DNA of 64,000 nucleotides from Rhynchopus sp. YZ270_cl-10 (GCA_964035575.1 OZ037905.1:397001-461000), one strand, 5' to 3'; counted from the stretch's first letter, positions 49,378 through 60,128 are shown. Notes: generated by a model not told the origin, from the sequence alone. Made by a program: numbers and translations.

Positions 49378-50269
49378 TTTTTTTGTGTATTTTTTTCTCT
49401 CTGTTTTGGAAGAGACGAGCTATAACGATAATAAAAGTGTTCACTTCCCCCCATTGTAGTTGCTTCATGACACTTCCACACACTATTCTCTCAGGTAGTG
49501 TTTACAGAGCAACGGTTGGATAAGGTGAACGACGTGACACGTTCTGGTGTGGCCGACGACCCCAAAATAGCAGATCGCTGTCCTCACCTCCCTGCACTGG
49601 CAGGGAGTCGCGCGCGCGAAGCGCGCGCAGCGACCGCTTTTACTGGGGGAAAGCTCGGGACCCCAAATCACCCCGTTTGGGCCAAAAGGGGTGATTGGCA
49701 AGAGCCCTGTCAACATGTCGAAAAAGTTTTATGGGGGGAAAATCTTAATGATAAAAACACTTTGTTGATTCTAAAAACGGGGTGGGGAAAAAATCGTGAA
49801 TAGAAAACATGGGTGAGATATTGAAAAGTTGGAACGCTTCCTCACCCAGATCAACAGATAACACTTTTTTTTTTTTGAAAATATAAAAGATCCTCTCGAA
49901 ATAGTTCAATATTGAACTGAGAGAAAAATAAGAAGAAAAAACCCCAAACCCTCCCAGACCAAACGGTCTAACCTGTTGTATTGACATAGTGTGGGGGAGA
50001 AGTGAGGAGCACGAGAATCGTCTTCGCGTATACTAAAAGATTTCCTAAGACATGTCACAAGTGTCATGTCCCCGAAAAAATGCTCGAGAGACTCGTTACT
50101 CTTTGCTTGTTGCTCAAAAGGATAAAAACGGGAAGAGGAAAAATTTAGGTTTTTTGTTCGCTTCCACTCCACTTCTGCTTCAGAATCAAGTCTTTTGGCT
50201 GTCCTTACAAGCGCCTGCCAAAACGCTCGCCTCGTGGGTGTGGACTTTATTTTTATTTTTATTTTTATT
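49378..50269. other. Spacer upstream of the Mak11-like gene
   Basis: At 49540-49714 lies one end of another CAGGG-type element (GGCAAGAGCCCTG, with CCTGCACTGGCAGGGAGTCG inside), related to 52627-52740; its other end and duplication were not found. Otherwise T-rich, no gene. Confidence 0.5.
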
Positions 50270-50690
50270 TTTTTTTCTTTTTTGAAAACTTGGTTGTATT
50301 AGTGTAGCCACCCTAGAGTGTGCTCCACTATACTAAACATTTTTATGTCACCGCAGACGAGCGCGATGATCTCTCTTGTGTGGCAGATGTCACACTGATG
50401 TCGCTTATACTACTACCCACCGGGCCATCATCAGATGGGGGTGGCGGAGCGGAGGGGGGGGCATTGATGGCGGATTTCTTCCGTTTTTTTGGCAGTTTTG
50501 TCGCATGCTTTGGGAGAAGACGAGCGTTTTCTTTTTGAAGTACGTGTTGATGGATTCTGTTTACGGGAGGGGGGAGAAACAGAACGCTTTAGTTTTAAAC
50601 TACGGTTGGGCTCAGGGTCACCCTCAGCAGGCGGCACGTCATTCTCGGCAGGCCGATCTCCTGTTGCGAGGTCTTTTTTCTTTTTTAAAT
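50270..50690 (-). repeat. Retroposon-like 3' end with coding tail, copy 3
   Basis: Minus strand: a basic, Ser/Pro-rich coding tail (LKLKRSVSPPSRKQNPSTR, then KRKRSSSPKACDK) followed by the 3' core (TAGTGGAGCACACTCTAGGG, ATACAACCAAGTTTTC) and an A run at about 50283. It is homologous to 62960-63392 on the plus strand. In this copy the reading frame diverges from the other after CDKTAKK. Confidence 0.7.
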
Positions 50691-50910
50691 TATGGTGTGG
50701 CACCGGTCCAAATTCCCCGTGGTTCGCCCGTATGTCTCCCGTGGTATGCACCAGGCTGGGGGGTACCCTGTTTTATTTATTTTTTCCGGGTTTGCGGGAA
50801 TGTGAAGGAAAACGCTGGCATTTGCATTTTTGAGCCAATCCCAGGAAGTGGTGGGGTCATTTTGCAGAAATGGCCAAGTTGTTGACCTATAGAAAAAATT
50901 CACTGTACAA

Positions 50911-51266
50911 TACACTGTACACTGTACACACTGTACACACTGTACACACTGTACACACTGTACACACTGTACACACTGTACACACTGTACACACTGTACA
51001 CACTGTACACACTGTACACACTGTACACACTGTACACACTGTACACACTGTACACACTGTACACACTGTACACACTGTACACACTGTACACACTGTACAC
51101 ACTGTACACACTGTACACACTGTACACACTGTACACACTGTACACACTGTACACACTGTACACACTGTACACACTGTACACACTGTACACACTGTACACA
51201 CTGTACACACTGTACACACTGTACACACTGTACACACTGTACACACTGTACACACTGTACACACTG
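50911..51266. repeat. 9-bp satellite (ACTGTACAC)n
   Basis: About 38 uninterrupted copies. Being a multiple of three it gives long spurious open frames. Confidence 0.98.
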
Positions 51267-51293
51267 CGATAATTGATTAATGCGATAATTGTG

Positions 51294-51781
51294 AGTATAC
51301 ACAGTATACACAGTATACACAGTATACACAGTATACACAGTATACACAGTATACACAGTATACACAGTATACACAGTATACACAGTATACACAGTATACA
51401 CAGTATACACAGTATACACAGTATACACAGTATACACAGTATACACAGTATACACAGTATACACAGTATACACAGTATACACAGTATACACAGTATACAC
51501 AGTATACACAGTATACACAGTATACACAGTATACACAGTATACACAGTATACACAGTATACACAGTATACACAGTATACACAGTATACACAGTATACACA
51601 GTATACACAGTATACACAGTATACACAGTATACACAGTATACACAGTATACACAGTATACACAGTATACACAGTATACACAGTATACACAGTATACACAG
51701 TATACACAGTATACACAGTATACACAGTATACACAGTATACACAGTATACACAGTATACACAGTATACACAGTATACACAG
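51294..51781. repeat. 9-bp satellite (ACAGTATAC)n
   Basis: About 54 copies. On the opposite strand the unit is ACTGTGTAT, two changes from the first array's ACTGTACAC, so the two arrays look like inverted relatives separated by about 28 bp. Confidence 0.98.
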
Positions 51782-51790
51782 GGGATTGGG

Positions 51791-52063
51791 AGTACAGTAC
51801 AGTACAGTACAGTACAGTACAGTACAGTACAGTACAGTACAGTACAGTACAGTACAGTACAGTACAGTACAGTACAGTACAGTACAGTACAGTACAGTAC
51901 AGTACAGTACAGTACAGTACAGTACAGTACAGTACAGTACAGTACAGTACAGTACAGTACAGTACAGTACAGTACAGTACAGTACAGTACAGTACAGTAC
52001 AGTACAGTACAGTACAGTACAGTACAGTACAGTACAGTACAGTACAGTACAGTACAGTACAGT
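51791..52063. repeat. 5-bp satellite (AGTAC)n
   Basis: About 54 uninterrupted copies, 10 bp after the previous array. Confidence 0.98.
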
Positions 52064-52487
52064 CTGTAGGGGTTGAAAAAAAAATTTCCCCGAGAAAACC
52101 ACTTTTTTGGGATAATTCAGCGCATTAGAAAATTTTGCGACCCCGCTCGGTTAGAACCGTGACTCTGTGTGACCCTTACCACCGTGAGAGTAAACACCAA
52201 AAAACGGGAAAAATAAAAATAAAAAGGGGTACCCCCTCCAAATTCCCCGTGGTTCGCCCGTATGTCTCCCGCGGTTGTACCGCGTACAACGGTTCACACC
52301 ATTTTTCTTTTCTCGACTTGATAACGGTAAATACGCAGATTTACGGTTTGAATGTGTTTTGCCTGAAGTACAGAAAATGTTGTGGAGCACAGGGGGGAAA
52401 AGAGAGGGGGAAGCAAGCGGGGAGGTGGATACGCCGAACGCGCGACTTTTCACGAGGTCTCGAGCATTTTGTCAAATACTATGTGCA
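52064..52487. other. Spacer after the satellites
   Basis: Contains TCCAAATTCCCCGTGGTTCG at 52238, also present at 50708, so a ~40-bp direct repeat brackets the whole satellite block. No gene. Confidence 0.6.
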
Positions 52488-53412
52488 AGGATATCTCTAA
52501 ATCCATCCTTTTTTGGCCAAATTCCGAAATCCCAATCCAAAAAATTCCCTGTTTTTTTGGTATAGTTTTTGGGCTGTTTTTTGACTTTTTTGTGGGGAGA
52601 AAAAAAATTTTTCCCGATATGTCGTCAGGGCTCTCGCCGGGGGTGATTTGGGGTCCCGAGCTTTCCCCCCGTAAAAGCGGTCGCTGCGCGCGACTCCCAC
52701 GAACCTGCCAGTGCAGGGAGGCGTGGCGCTTTCTCCCCTCTGATGCACAAAAGGCAGGTGGGGAGGGGTGAACCACAATCCGTAGTGTGTCAGCCTTATC
52801 AGTAACCTCGGTACATTTATGAAAGAAACGGCAGTCATGGCACCCAAAGGTTCCTGGCGAAGCCACGGTACGCAACATTTGAGATCTCCTCCGTCTTCCA
52901 ACCCTCATAATTGAATGCGATTGACACGTCTTCTCCTTCTGCACAACCTTCTTCTTCTTGTGCACAACCTCAAATGTCTCTGATGCTGGACGTTTGCCTG
53001 CAACTGACGTGAACATCCGCACCCACAACTACAGCAACCGCCTGCAGAGCCAATTTTTTCCTCAAAAATCCGGGACTTTTTTTTTTTCCTTTTCCCCTTT
53101 TTTCGCTTTATTTGATCGCGTTGATCGATCGCATCCCACAGGCGAAACTCTCTGGGGGTGGGGTGGAGTAGAATGTACCTGAAATTGCTGTAGGGAAAAA
53201 CAGGGAATTTTTTTCAGGGAATTTTTTTATTTTTCCGAAATCCCAATCCCAATCCAGAATTAGAAAAATCCCTGACTATGTGTTTACTAAAAAAAAAAAA
53301 AAATTCCCCGCAAAAAAGTCAAAAAACAGCCCAAAAACTGTATCAAAAAAGCAGGGAATTTTTTAAATTTGGATTTCGGAATTTGGCCAAAAAGGGTCGG
53401 ATTTAGAGATAT
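52488..53412. mobile_element. Long-arm inverted-repeat element
   Basis: Ends CAAGGATATCTCTAAATCC and complement; the arms (52488-52615 and 53285-53412) pair imperfectly over about 130 bp. Inside, 52627-52870 is a relative of the 60530-60720 sequence (GCGAAGCCACGGTACGCAAC). No transposase and no clear target duplication. Confidence 0.65.
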
Positions 53413-53432
53413 CCTTGATTTACTTCATCTAT

Positions 53433-53532
53433 CTTCCACTCGGACTTTTTGCTCAATTTTTGCTCCTGTGACCTCAGAAACGTTATTCTGAGTTCAAAGG
53501 AGCAAAAATCGAGCAAAAAGTCCGAGTGGAAG
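53433..53532. repeat. 100-bp near-perfect palindrome
   Basis: Arms of 35 bp starting CTTCCACTCGGACTTTTTGC pair with one A/G mismatch, and the 30-nt centre contains a second palindrome CTCAGAA/TTCTGAG. A transcript would fold into a long hairpin. It lies right beside the repeat at 53544. Confidence 0.95.
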
Positions 53533-53543
53533 TTATCTAAAGT

Positions 53544-53945
53544 GTTTTATTGTTCACTTTGTCAAAATCTCTTTGTTTTTCTCTTTGTCTATTTTTCCTG
53601 CATTTTTTATTCTCTTCTTTGTACTTTCTTTTGTTTTGGTTGTTGTTAGATAAGCTCAATCGCCTATCGAGTTCTGTGAATAGCACGGAACTCCTTTTCA
53701 TGTGTATCCATGGAAATCAGTATCATATGTGATACCGGAAAAATTTTGAAAAAAGGTGTCGTTTGAGAAAAACAAACAAACGGACGCGCTGTGTGAAAAA
53801 CGAGTGTTTCTCTGCGCGTGATATTTTGTGGGGAAGAATAAAACATTATGAAAAAAGCTCGTTGCGTTCCCACTATCGTTTCCGCTGCGCTCTCACTAGC
53901 GTTCCCACTCCATTCGGTTTTCTCTTACTTACAAAATATTCAAAA
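53544..53945. repeat. Dispersed repeat with hairpin, copy 3 (long form)
   Basis: The first 195 bp are nearly identical to 1043-1238; the remainder matches 39544-39748. Confidence 0.85.
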
Positions 53946-54040
53946 GGTTACCTTTTAGGGGGGAAGGGCGTGGAGTTACCCAGGCAAGGTGCAGGAAAGC
54001 GAAGCAAAGTTAGATGGTATTTTTCGTTGTGGAAATGGGT
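53946..54040. other. 3' flank ('type A') of UW10
   Basis: GTGGAGTTACCCAGGCAAGG and following bases as in UW2, UW5 and UW7. Confidence 0.7.
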
Positions 54041-55171
54041 TCAAGACAGGTGTGTGATGTCAACAATCTGAACACCTTTATCACTGCCGTACATCAGCAC
54101 ACCACCACAGCTGCTGATTGCAACACCGGGAGTAGTATTATCGAATCCACGACACACCAGTTGCTTCCCTGTTGAGATGGACCACACGCACAAGGTATGA
54201 ACAGAGCAGGCAGCAACAATGTCGTTGGTCAAAGCAACCGCACACATAGTCCAGTCCATTCCTCTTGAGAATGCTTCTGGGATGTCTTCAAATACACATT
54301 CACCTGTTTCGATGTTCCAGACACGCACACACATCACACAGGTGTCCGTACACGCTGCAATGAAACGCTGGTTTGGCGACAGTGCCAGATACTGAAAACA
54401 AGAATCGCATGTCAGAACACGCACCTCCACTCCTGTCGTGTAGTCCCAGATGGTGACGTCTTTGTTGTGGCCAAACATCACCCTGTCGCCTGCAACAAGC
54501 ATCACGAACGCGCACTTCACAATGTGGTCCCATTCATGCACAACAACGCCTGTTGCAATGTCCCACACCTGCAAACCCTTGTTCCTGCAGCACGACAACA
54601 GCTTTGTTCCACAGGGTGACCATGCCGTGGTCCGCCTCCCATCACCTTCATCTCCAAAGGAGTGCTTCAATGCACCTGTCTTCACGTCATGAACTTCAGC
54701 ACACTGCGTGTCCTCGTTGACACATGAGATCCACTCACTGCAAGGTGAGAAGGATGGAGTGGAACATAGACAGCAAGGGAAGCGGCACAGACGCTCATGT
54801 GTAGACGTGTAGAAGATGGACACACCTTCATCACTGGTGCCATCATCACCATGCCCGAGACCCATCACAGCAAGGTACCTCTCACACGGGGAGAGTATGA
54901 GCGACTGTACGCACTCCGAAGGTATCACCCCAGGAGAGATGTTGGCACCAGTGCAGTACAGCTCAACGGCACCTCCCTCATCCATCTCCGTGTCGCAGAT
55001 GCGCAAGTCGTCGTTGCCGATGTCGCCACCGCCTCTCATCCGCACACCAACATGCCGAGCACGTGGCACGCCAAGCTCCGCAACAAGCTTCCCCTTCACC
55101 TGTGCAAGGGTGGCGCTCCCGTCCACTTCTATCACACAGCTTGCAGACTCGAAGTGTCCTGTGATGTCCAT
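54041..55171 (-). CDS. Ubl-WD40 family protein, copy UW10
   Basis: 376 residues, the longest copy. Head variants EVDGSATL and TEMDEGGA. Loop inserts mark it out: GLGHGDDGTSDEGVSIF in blade 1 (about 7 extra residues), CTDTCVMCVRVW in blade 5, DIPEAFSRGMDWTMC into blade 6. Other segments: CCLCSTPS, HIVKCAFV, GHNKD (one shorter), DSCFQY, CSVHTLC, GFDNTTP. All inserts fall in b-c or d-a positions. C terminus VQIVDITHLS. The leader keeps CCTGTCCCCACAG; upstream is a unique stretch and then the block shared with UW1. Confidence 0.9.
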   Translation of the reverse strand: MDITGHFESASCVIEVDGSATLAQVKGKLVAELGVPRARHVGVRMRGGGDIGNDDLRICDTEMDEGGAVELYCTGANISPGVIPSECVQSLILSPCERYLAVMGLGHGDDGTSDEGVSIFYTSTHERLCRFPCCLCSTPSFSPCSEWISCVNEDTQCAEVHDVKTGALKHSFGDEGDGRRTTAWSPCGTKLLSCCRNKGLQVWDIATGVVVHEWDHIVKCAFVMLVAGDRVMFGHNKDVTIWDYTTGVEVRVLTCDSCFQYLALSPNQRFIAACTDTCVMCVRVWNIETGECVFEDIPEAFSRGMDWTMCAVALTNDIVAACSVHTLCVWSISTGKQLVCRGFDNTTPGVAISSCGGVLMYGSDKGVQIVDITHLS

Positions 55172-55818
55172 GTTCTGGGGGTGGAACTCTGTTCTGTGGG
55201 GACAGGTGTGTGGCTAGTCATAGTGGTTGCGGGTGCAGGAGCAGCAGAAGGAGAGGAGGGAGGAGTACGTGGGCGACACTGCGTGAGAGGGAGGACAGCT
55301 CAGACAGCTCTAGGGTCTCTTCCGAAACTGAGGGTAAATCCAGCAAATGTGCACGCCGCAAAGAGAACCATGCTTGTCTCTCGTTAATGTGGTGTACAAC
55401 GTGACGACGGCAGCCTCCAGGGTAAACTAAGAGGGCTGTTGACTGTCACGCACTCAACAACACGCAACAGTGTGTAGACAAAGAAGACAACCAGGCAGTG
55501 ACTTCCCCACTTTGTGAGAAAGTAGCACAAAATAGCACCCCCTTTCAGCCACACCACTTCTGCTCACAAAGTAGTGTGCGAAAAAAAAAACCCCCCCACT
55601 TTTTTTTTTCCAGCATGAATGTTCTATTTCTAAGTGGAATGTTGTGCCACTTCTAACTCTAAATGGGGAGATGGGTGGGGCCGAATGTGTGGGGAATTCG
55701 GAGGCAGAATAGGGGGGAATCGGATGGGAGGGTGCAGGGTTTTGTCCTCATGGTTTGGCTCAAAACCCCCTTTAGTACAACAGACGTACAAAAAAACACT
55801 TTATGTTTGAGCCACACC
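55172..55818. other. UW10 leader, shared block and spacer
   Basis: Acceptor leader to 55215; 55440-55519 is the block shared with UW1; the rest shows no gene. Confidence 0.6.
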
Positions 55819-56418
55819 CAGGGAAATAGCTTGGGTACTTTTGCTGGTTTCAAAACCAGAACGAGCTGGTTTACTGGTTTGGGGAAAAATAAAATAAAAA
55901 AGTGGGATTCAGGATTCAGTTTTTCGTCGCCCCCGCACCACTTCCCCACTCACAGAAGAAAGCCTCACACGTAAGCGAACCCTAAAAAGGGTTCATTAAG
56001 TGACTCTGTGGTGTAAAAAGCTGCATGTTTTGCACTATACCCTAATTTTTTTCGCCTGCGGCGCCACTTTATATTATTTTTTATGTCTTCGGGAACCTCC
56101 TTGCATTTTGCAGCCACAAATGCAACTTGACCAAGGCTGCAAAAAGTTGACCGTTTTTTCAAAATGACCCATCGTTGCAACAGCCCCTGTTTCTGGAAGA
56201 CTGTACTTAGTGGAACGTAAGGTGCAAGACCAAGCTCCTTTAACACAGGATTATATTCCATTTTCTTTCTTGTCTCGCAAAATTTACCCTTTGCCTCCAC
56301 TTTATGGTTGGCAGGGAGGCGCGCGCGAAGCCGACGACCGCTTTCAACCGGGGAAATTTTTTTCTAAACCAGCAAACCAGCAACATTCGAAAAGTGCACC
56401 TTTCAAGCTACTACCCTG
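55819..56418. mobile_element. hAT-like MITE, family B copy 2 (600 bp)
   Basis: Same ends and length as 46439-47038, with its own perfect 8-bp duplication GCCACACC (55811-55818, 56419-56426). Near-identity of the two copies implies recent activity. Confidence 0.93.
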
Positions 56419-57279
56419 GCCACACCACCAATAAAAGAAAAATAAAAAAGTGAATTTGATAACGTCCTAAAGGCGGATGGAGGAGCGTAAAAAAGAAAAA
56501 GTGAGGTGATCCAGTCTCACGCCTTTTCACACATTTTCACACATTTTCACATGGTTTCACACATTTTCACTTGATTTCACACATTTTCACCTTGTGGAAA
56601 AGTGTGCGCTGGATCACCTCAAAAAGAGGAAAAAAAATTGTAAGAATCTTAGACGAACACATCTTCAGGAAAAGGTTTGTGGAAGATAAACGTAAGCCTC
56701 ATATACCTGCCTTGACAATAGCGACATATTTTCCTTATGGAAATTCCGCTAAACCAACAGATAATCAACACACCCATGCTTGTCTTGTATATTGTACTAC
56801 ACTAGGTCGAAAGGTATTTCTGGGTACCAATTAGCCAATAGATTTGCGGTACAATATTACATTTTTTTTTTTTTTTGGGGTAAATATGACGCAAATGCTT
56901 TCAAATACTCATAAGCCAGCAACTCCCTTAAAAATACCTACATACGTATTCGGACGCCCTCCCCCTCTTTCTATCGAGAAAAATATTCTATAAATTGCGG
57001 AATTCTGTATTATTTGCATACAAATGCAGCGAGGCTGAAAATAGGCATGTTTGGAAAATCTATCTGAGACGTGGCTGAGACGTATTAATACTTTCAATCA
57101 CGCCTCAGTTATGTCTGAGCCGGCCTTAGCGAGGCCGATTCGGTCTCATTGCAGCATTGTATGGATTCCCTTTTTTTACCCCCATCCCCACATCTATGTT
57201 GTTTTTCTTTGCTTTTTTTTGGTTTCAATTCACCAATCCATTTGTTTCTACTCAAAATCTCTTTTTCTACAAAAGATAC
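56419..57279. other. A/T-rich spacer with a 118-bp inverted-repeat unit
   Basis: At 56503-56620, GAGGTGATCCAG and its complement bracket several TTTTCACACA repeats. The remainder, including 56640-57170, is more A/T-rich than the genes and shows nothing recognisable. Confidence 0.55.
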
Positions 57280-59973
57280 TCAAAAAAGCCTCGCAGGTTG
57301 TAGTGCTAACCCACCAGCCACCCGGTGTGGCGGGGTCGCACAGGTGTCCAGAACCCTCAGGTCTATGGGGCGACGATGCGGCGGGCCCGACACAGCACTG
57401 CCCCCACCACTGCTGCCGCTGCCACTGCCGCTGCCTCCCGGCGCCGCTGAGCTTGCCCGCTTCACGACCCTCTTTGCCGGCACCTTCACCACATTCGCGT
57501 GAGAGCTGAGCTCCCTCAGCGGCCTTCTTCCACTCCCTCCCGCATCCTTCCGAAACTTGGGAGGAGTAAGAGAAGGTCTCCCCCCAGGTCTAGGGGAGCA
57601 GAGCGAACGCCGTTCGTCTTTGGGAACCGTTTCGAGGACTGTGGTGAGGGCGTGGGTGGCTTCGTCGAGGATGGTCACGATGTCTGCGACCTCCTGCCCG
57701 TCGGAGGCGCGTATGGTGTACATATTCTTCGCGAACGATGCCTTTAAAGTGCAACACCTCCTAGCAGCGCGACCCACAGCGCCATGCGCTGCAGCGATCG
57801 TACGGTTGAACCCATGCCCCGGAACCACCACCCGCCTTCTCTTCTCCTCAACAACCCTCAACACCCCCGCAGCGAACTCCCCCAAAAAAACTCCCACATC
57901 CCCACCACGCAGTGTCTCCGCCAATACACCTGCCTCTCTGCCTACTGCGTCGTCTTCCTTTTGCGGATTTCTAATTCGTATATGAATTATAGCAAGATCG
58001 CGGAGATGCTGATTCCAAATGTCTCTTTGATTTAAGATGGTGGTGATCAAGGTTTGCGCATCTTCGGAGTGGAGGGAGTTTGAGTCGCGGACGGATTGGA
58101 TAAGAGAGGAACCGAAGGTGTAGATGGGTTTGTTGCGTTTGAGGGTGTCGGAGAGGTCTGCTAGGTCGTTGCGCAGCTTGCGGAGTTCTGCTTCGTATGA
58201 GTGGGCCCGGCGGGTGTGCTCTGCAAGGGTGATCTGTGTGTCGTCTGCAGTTTTGCGTGCAGCGTCCGCCTTCAGCTGTGCCTGAATCACCTCGTCGTCC
58301 TTCCCGGTCAATGCACATTCCGCTTCGATTGCGCGGCGCTCTGCAGCAAGCTTCTTATCCTCGACATCATCGGCCCTGCGGTGCGCTTCTGCAGCCTCAG
58401 CCTCCTTCTCCGCATATCTGCGTAAAGAGGTCGTCAGCTCCTTTTGTGTTGTGTTTCTCTGCGCGACGGAGGCGGCTGCGTCGTTGCGTGCGGAGTCCAA
58501 ATCCACTTCGAGCGTCTCACATTGCCGCACGGCACGGTGCAACTGGGTGTGCAGGTCGTCACGGTGGAGCGTCATCTGCTCGAGCGAGGTGCGCAGCTCA
58601 TTGGCGGAGAGGAGGCTGGCCTGCAGCTCTCCTCGCACGTCGTCGCGCTCCTGTTCAATAAGGGATAAAGACCGTTCTGCGGTGTCCCTCTGGAGAAGGG
58701 CAGAGTCGCGGGCTTTCTCCATATCGCGAAGCTCTGCCTCTGCTTGGCCTACCTGCACGGAATCTGCCTTCTGCATTTGCACGGTGCTGTGGACACTACT
58801 ACTGACATGGCTGATTGGAGACAAACTCCAGGTCGGTGACATCGGAAGCGTGCAGTCGGATACGCTCACCGGAGCCCAGCGCTTTGCCTTTGGGGATGTG
58901 GTCTGCGTTGTTGCATCGAGGGTGTTGTCATCTCGATCTGGTAGGGCTTTTACACATTTCTCCTCCTCCATGCACTTCAGGCGGAGGTACACATCCGCGA
59001 GCTCATCCTCCAGCAGGGCTACCGAGGCCCGCAGCTTCTTGTTCGTTGCGTCGCTGTCGTGGAGTTCTTGCAGTGCTTCGTCGCAGCGCTGCTCTTCGTA
59101 GTGGAGGGCGGAGCGGAGGTGCGTCAGCTCCTCTTGGGGGGCGGTTTTGCAGAAGTCGCGGTCGGCATCTGAAGCGAGAGCGGAGAGGTCAGCATCTAGG
59201 GCAATAGAGGAAAGCGCTTCGTCCTCGAGAACAGCGCGGTCGTGGACAGAGACAGCATCGGCTGTGGTGTCGCCCCGGTCGGCAGATCGCATACGGTTGA
59301 GGTCCTCCTGCAGTTCGTTGCAGCGTGCGTGCCAGAACTCTGTCTCCTCGCGGGCCTGTTGGAGGTTCAGATCTTCTTGAATTTTCCGAGGAGTAGCTGC
59401 CTTCAATACCGGGGTGGAGGTACAGCTTGCAATCGCCTCCACCAGAAGACTCTTGTGTCTCTCGCGCTCCAGCTCGCACTCCAACCCCACCACCGCATCC
59501 TGCGCAGCCTGCAGCTCCGAACGCAACCCCGCCATCTCAGTGTCCCACATCATCGAGGTGTGCGTCCCTACGTCTCGCGTCGCAGTGTGCACCAAGAAGT
59601 CCAAATCGCACAACGGAACGACCGCAGCCTCCACCACCTCCACCCGCACCGGGGGTGCGATCAAAGGTACTGGAGAAGGGGAAGGGGAAGGGGAGGGTGG
59701 TGCGGAGCAGGTCATTCCTTCTTCGTCGTCGTGGGTTGCGTCGTGGGTTGCGTCGCGTGTGGCTGGGGAAGGGGGTTCCTCGCAAGGGGGAGGGACCGAG
59801 GCAACCGGTGTGGTGGCAAAGTGCTCGGTGTGGTGGCTGCTTGCGGGGCTGGCGGGGAGGTCCGTAGTGTGTTCTTCTACCGCGCATTCAGAAGAGAAGC
59901 CATCCGCACTCACAACACTGCTTCCATCGGAGTGCTCATCAGCGCTGCTGTTGAGCCCCCCAAAGCAGTGCAT
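57280..59973 (-). CDS. Long coiled-coil protein, unrecognised
   Basis: 897 residues, one exon, clean GC3-rich frame. Residues 1-110 are Pro/Ser/Thr-rich and acidic, probably disordered. About 140-620 is heptad-rich coiled coil interrupted by a Ser/Pro linker near 385 (LPMSPTWSLSPISHVSSS). Residues 630-760 look globular (YTFGSSLIQSVRDSNSLHSE, then ITTILNQRDIWNQHLRDLAI). The tail (about 800-897) is basic, Gly/Ser-rich (GGSGSGSGSSGGGS) and ends GLALQPARLF. The layout suits a cytoskeletal, centrosomal or flagellar structural protein, but no family signature is visible. Start chosen as the first Met, MHCFGGLN; the next in-frame Met is about 85 codons on. Confidence 0.8.
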   Translation of the reverse strand: MHCFGGLNSSADEHSDGSSVVSADGFSSECAVEEHTTDLPASPASSHHTEHFATTPVASVPPPCEEPPSPATRDATHDATHDDEEGMTCSAPPSPSPSPSPVPLIAPPVRVEVVEAAVVPLCDLDFLVHTATRDVGTHTSMMWDTEMAGLRSELQAAQDAVVGLECELERERHKSLLVEAIASCTSTPVLKAATPRKIQEDLNLQQAREETEFWHARCNELQEDLNRMRSADRGDTTADAVSVHDRAVLEDEALSSIALDADLSALASDADRDFCKTAPQEELTHLRSALHYEEQRCDEALQELHDSDATNKKLRASVALLEDELADVYLRLKCMEEEKCVKALPDRDDNTLDATTQTTSPKAKRWAPVSVSDCTLPMSPTWSLSPISHVSSSVHSTVQMQKADSVQVGQAEAELRDMEKARDSALLQRDTAERSLSLIEQERDDVRGELQASLLSANELRTSLEQMTLHRDDLHTQLHRAVRQCETLEVDLDSARNDAAASVAQRNTTQKELTTSLRRYAEKEAEAAEAHRRADDVEDKKLAAERRAIEAECALTGKDDEVIQAQLKADAARKTADDTQITLAEHTRRAHSYEAELRKLRNDLADLSDTLKRNKPIYTFGSSLIQSVRDSNSLHSEDAQTLITTILNQRDIWNQHLRDLAIIHIRIRNPQKEDDAVGREAGVLAETLRGGDVGVFLGEFAAGVLRVVEEKRRRVVVPGHGFNRTIAAAHGAVGRAARRCCTLKASFAKNMYTIRASDGQEVADIVTILDEATHALTTVLETVPKDERRSLCSPRPGGRPSLTPPKFRKDAGGSGRRPLRELSSHANVVKVPAKRVVKRASSAAPGGSGSGSGSSGGGSAVSGPPHRRPIDLRVLDTCATPPHRVAGGLALQPARLF

Positions 59974-60128
59974 TTGGTGATAGGGTTGGGAGGGGAAGGA
60001 GGGGGGATCTCAATGTGTCATATATTCCTGAGAGAGATGTGGTTTTTTGTGAGGTTATTTGAAATCGAAAAAAACAAATTCATATACTTTCAAATAAAAT
60101 TTGAAAGCATTAGGGAAGTGTATAAAAA
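59974..60128. other. 5' region of the coiled-coil gene
   Basis: Short leader and spacer; nothing further seen. Confidence 0.4.

Noticed and set aside
50911-51266. CRISPR array
   Set aside because: Units are contiguous 9-mers with no spacers, and the genome is eukaryotic.
50685-52102. Very long open frames of repeated YTV, HTV, IHS, ILC or TVLYC residues
   Set aside because: They are readings of 9-bp and 5-bp satellites, open in several frames on both strands.
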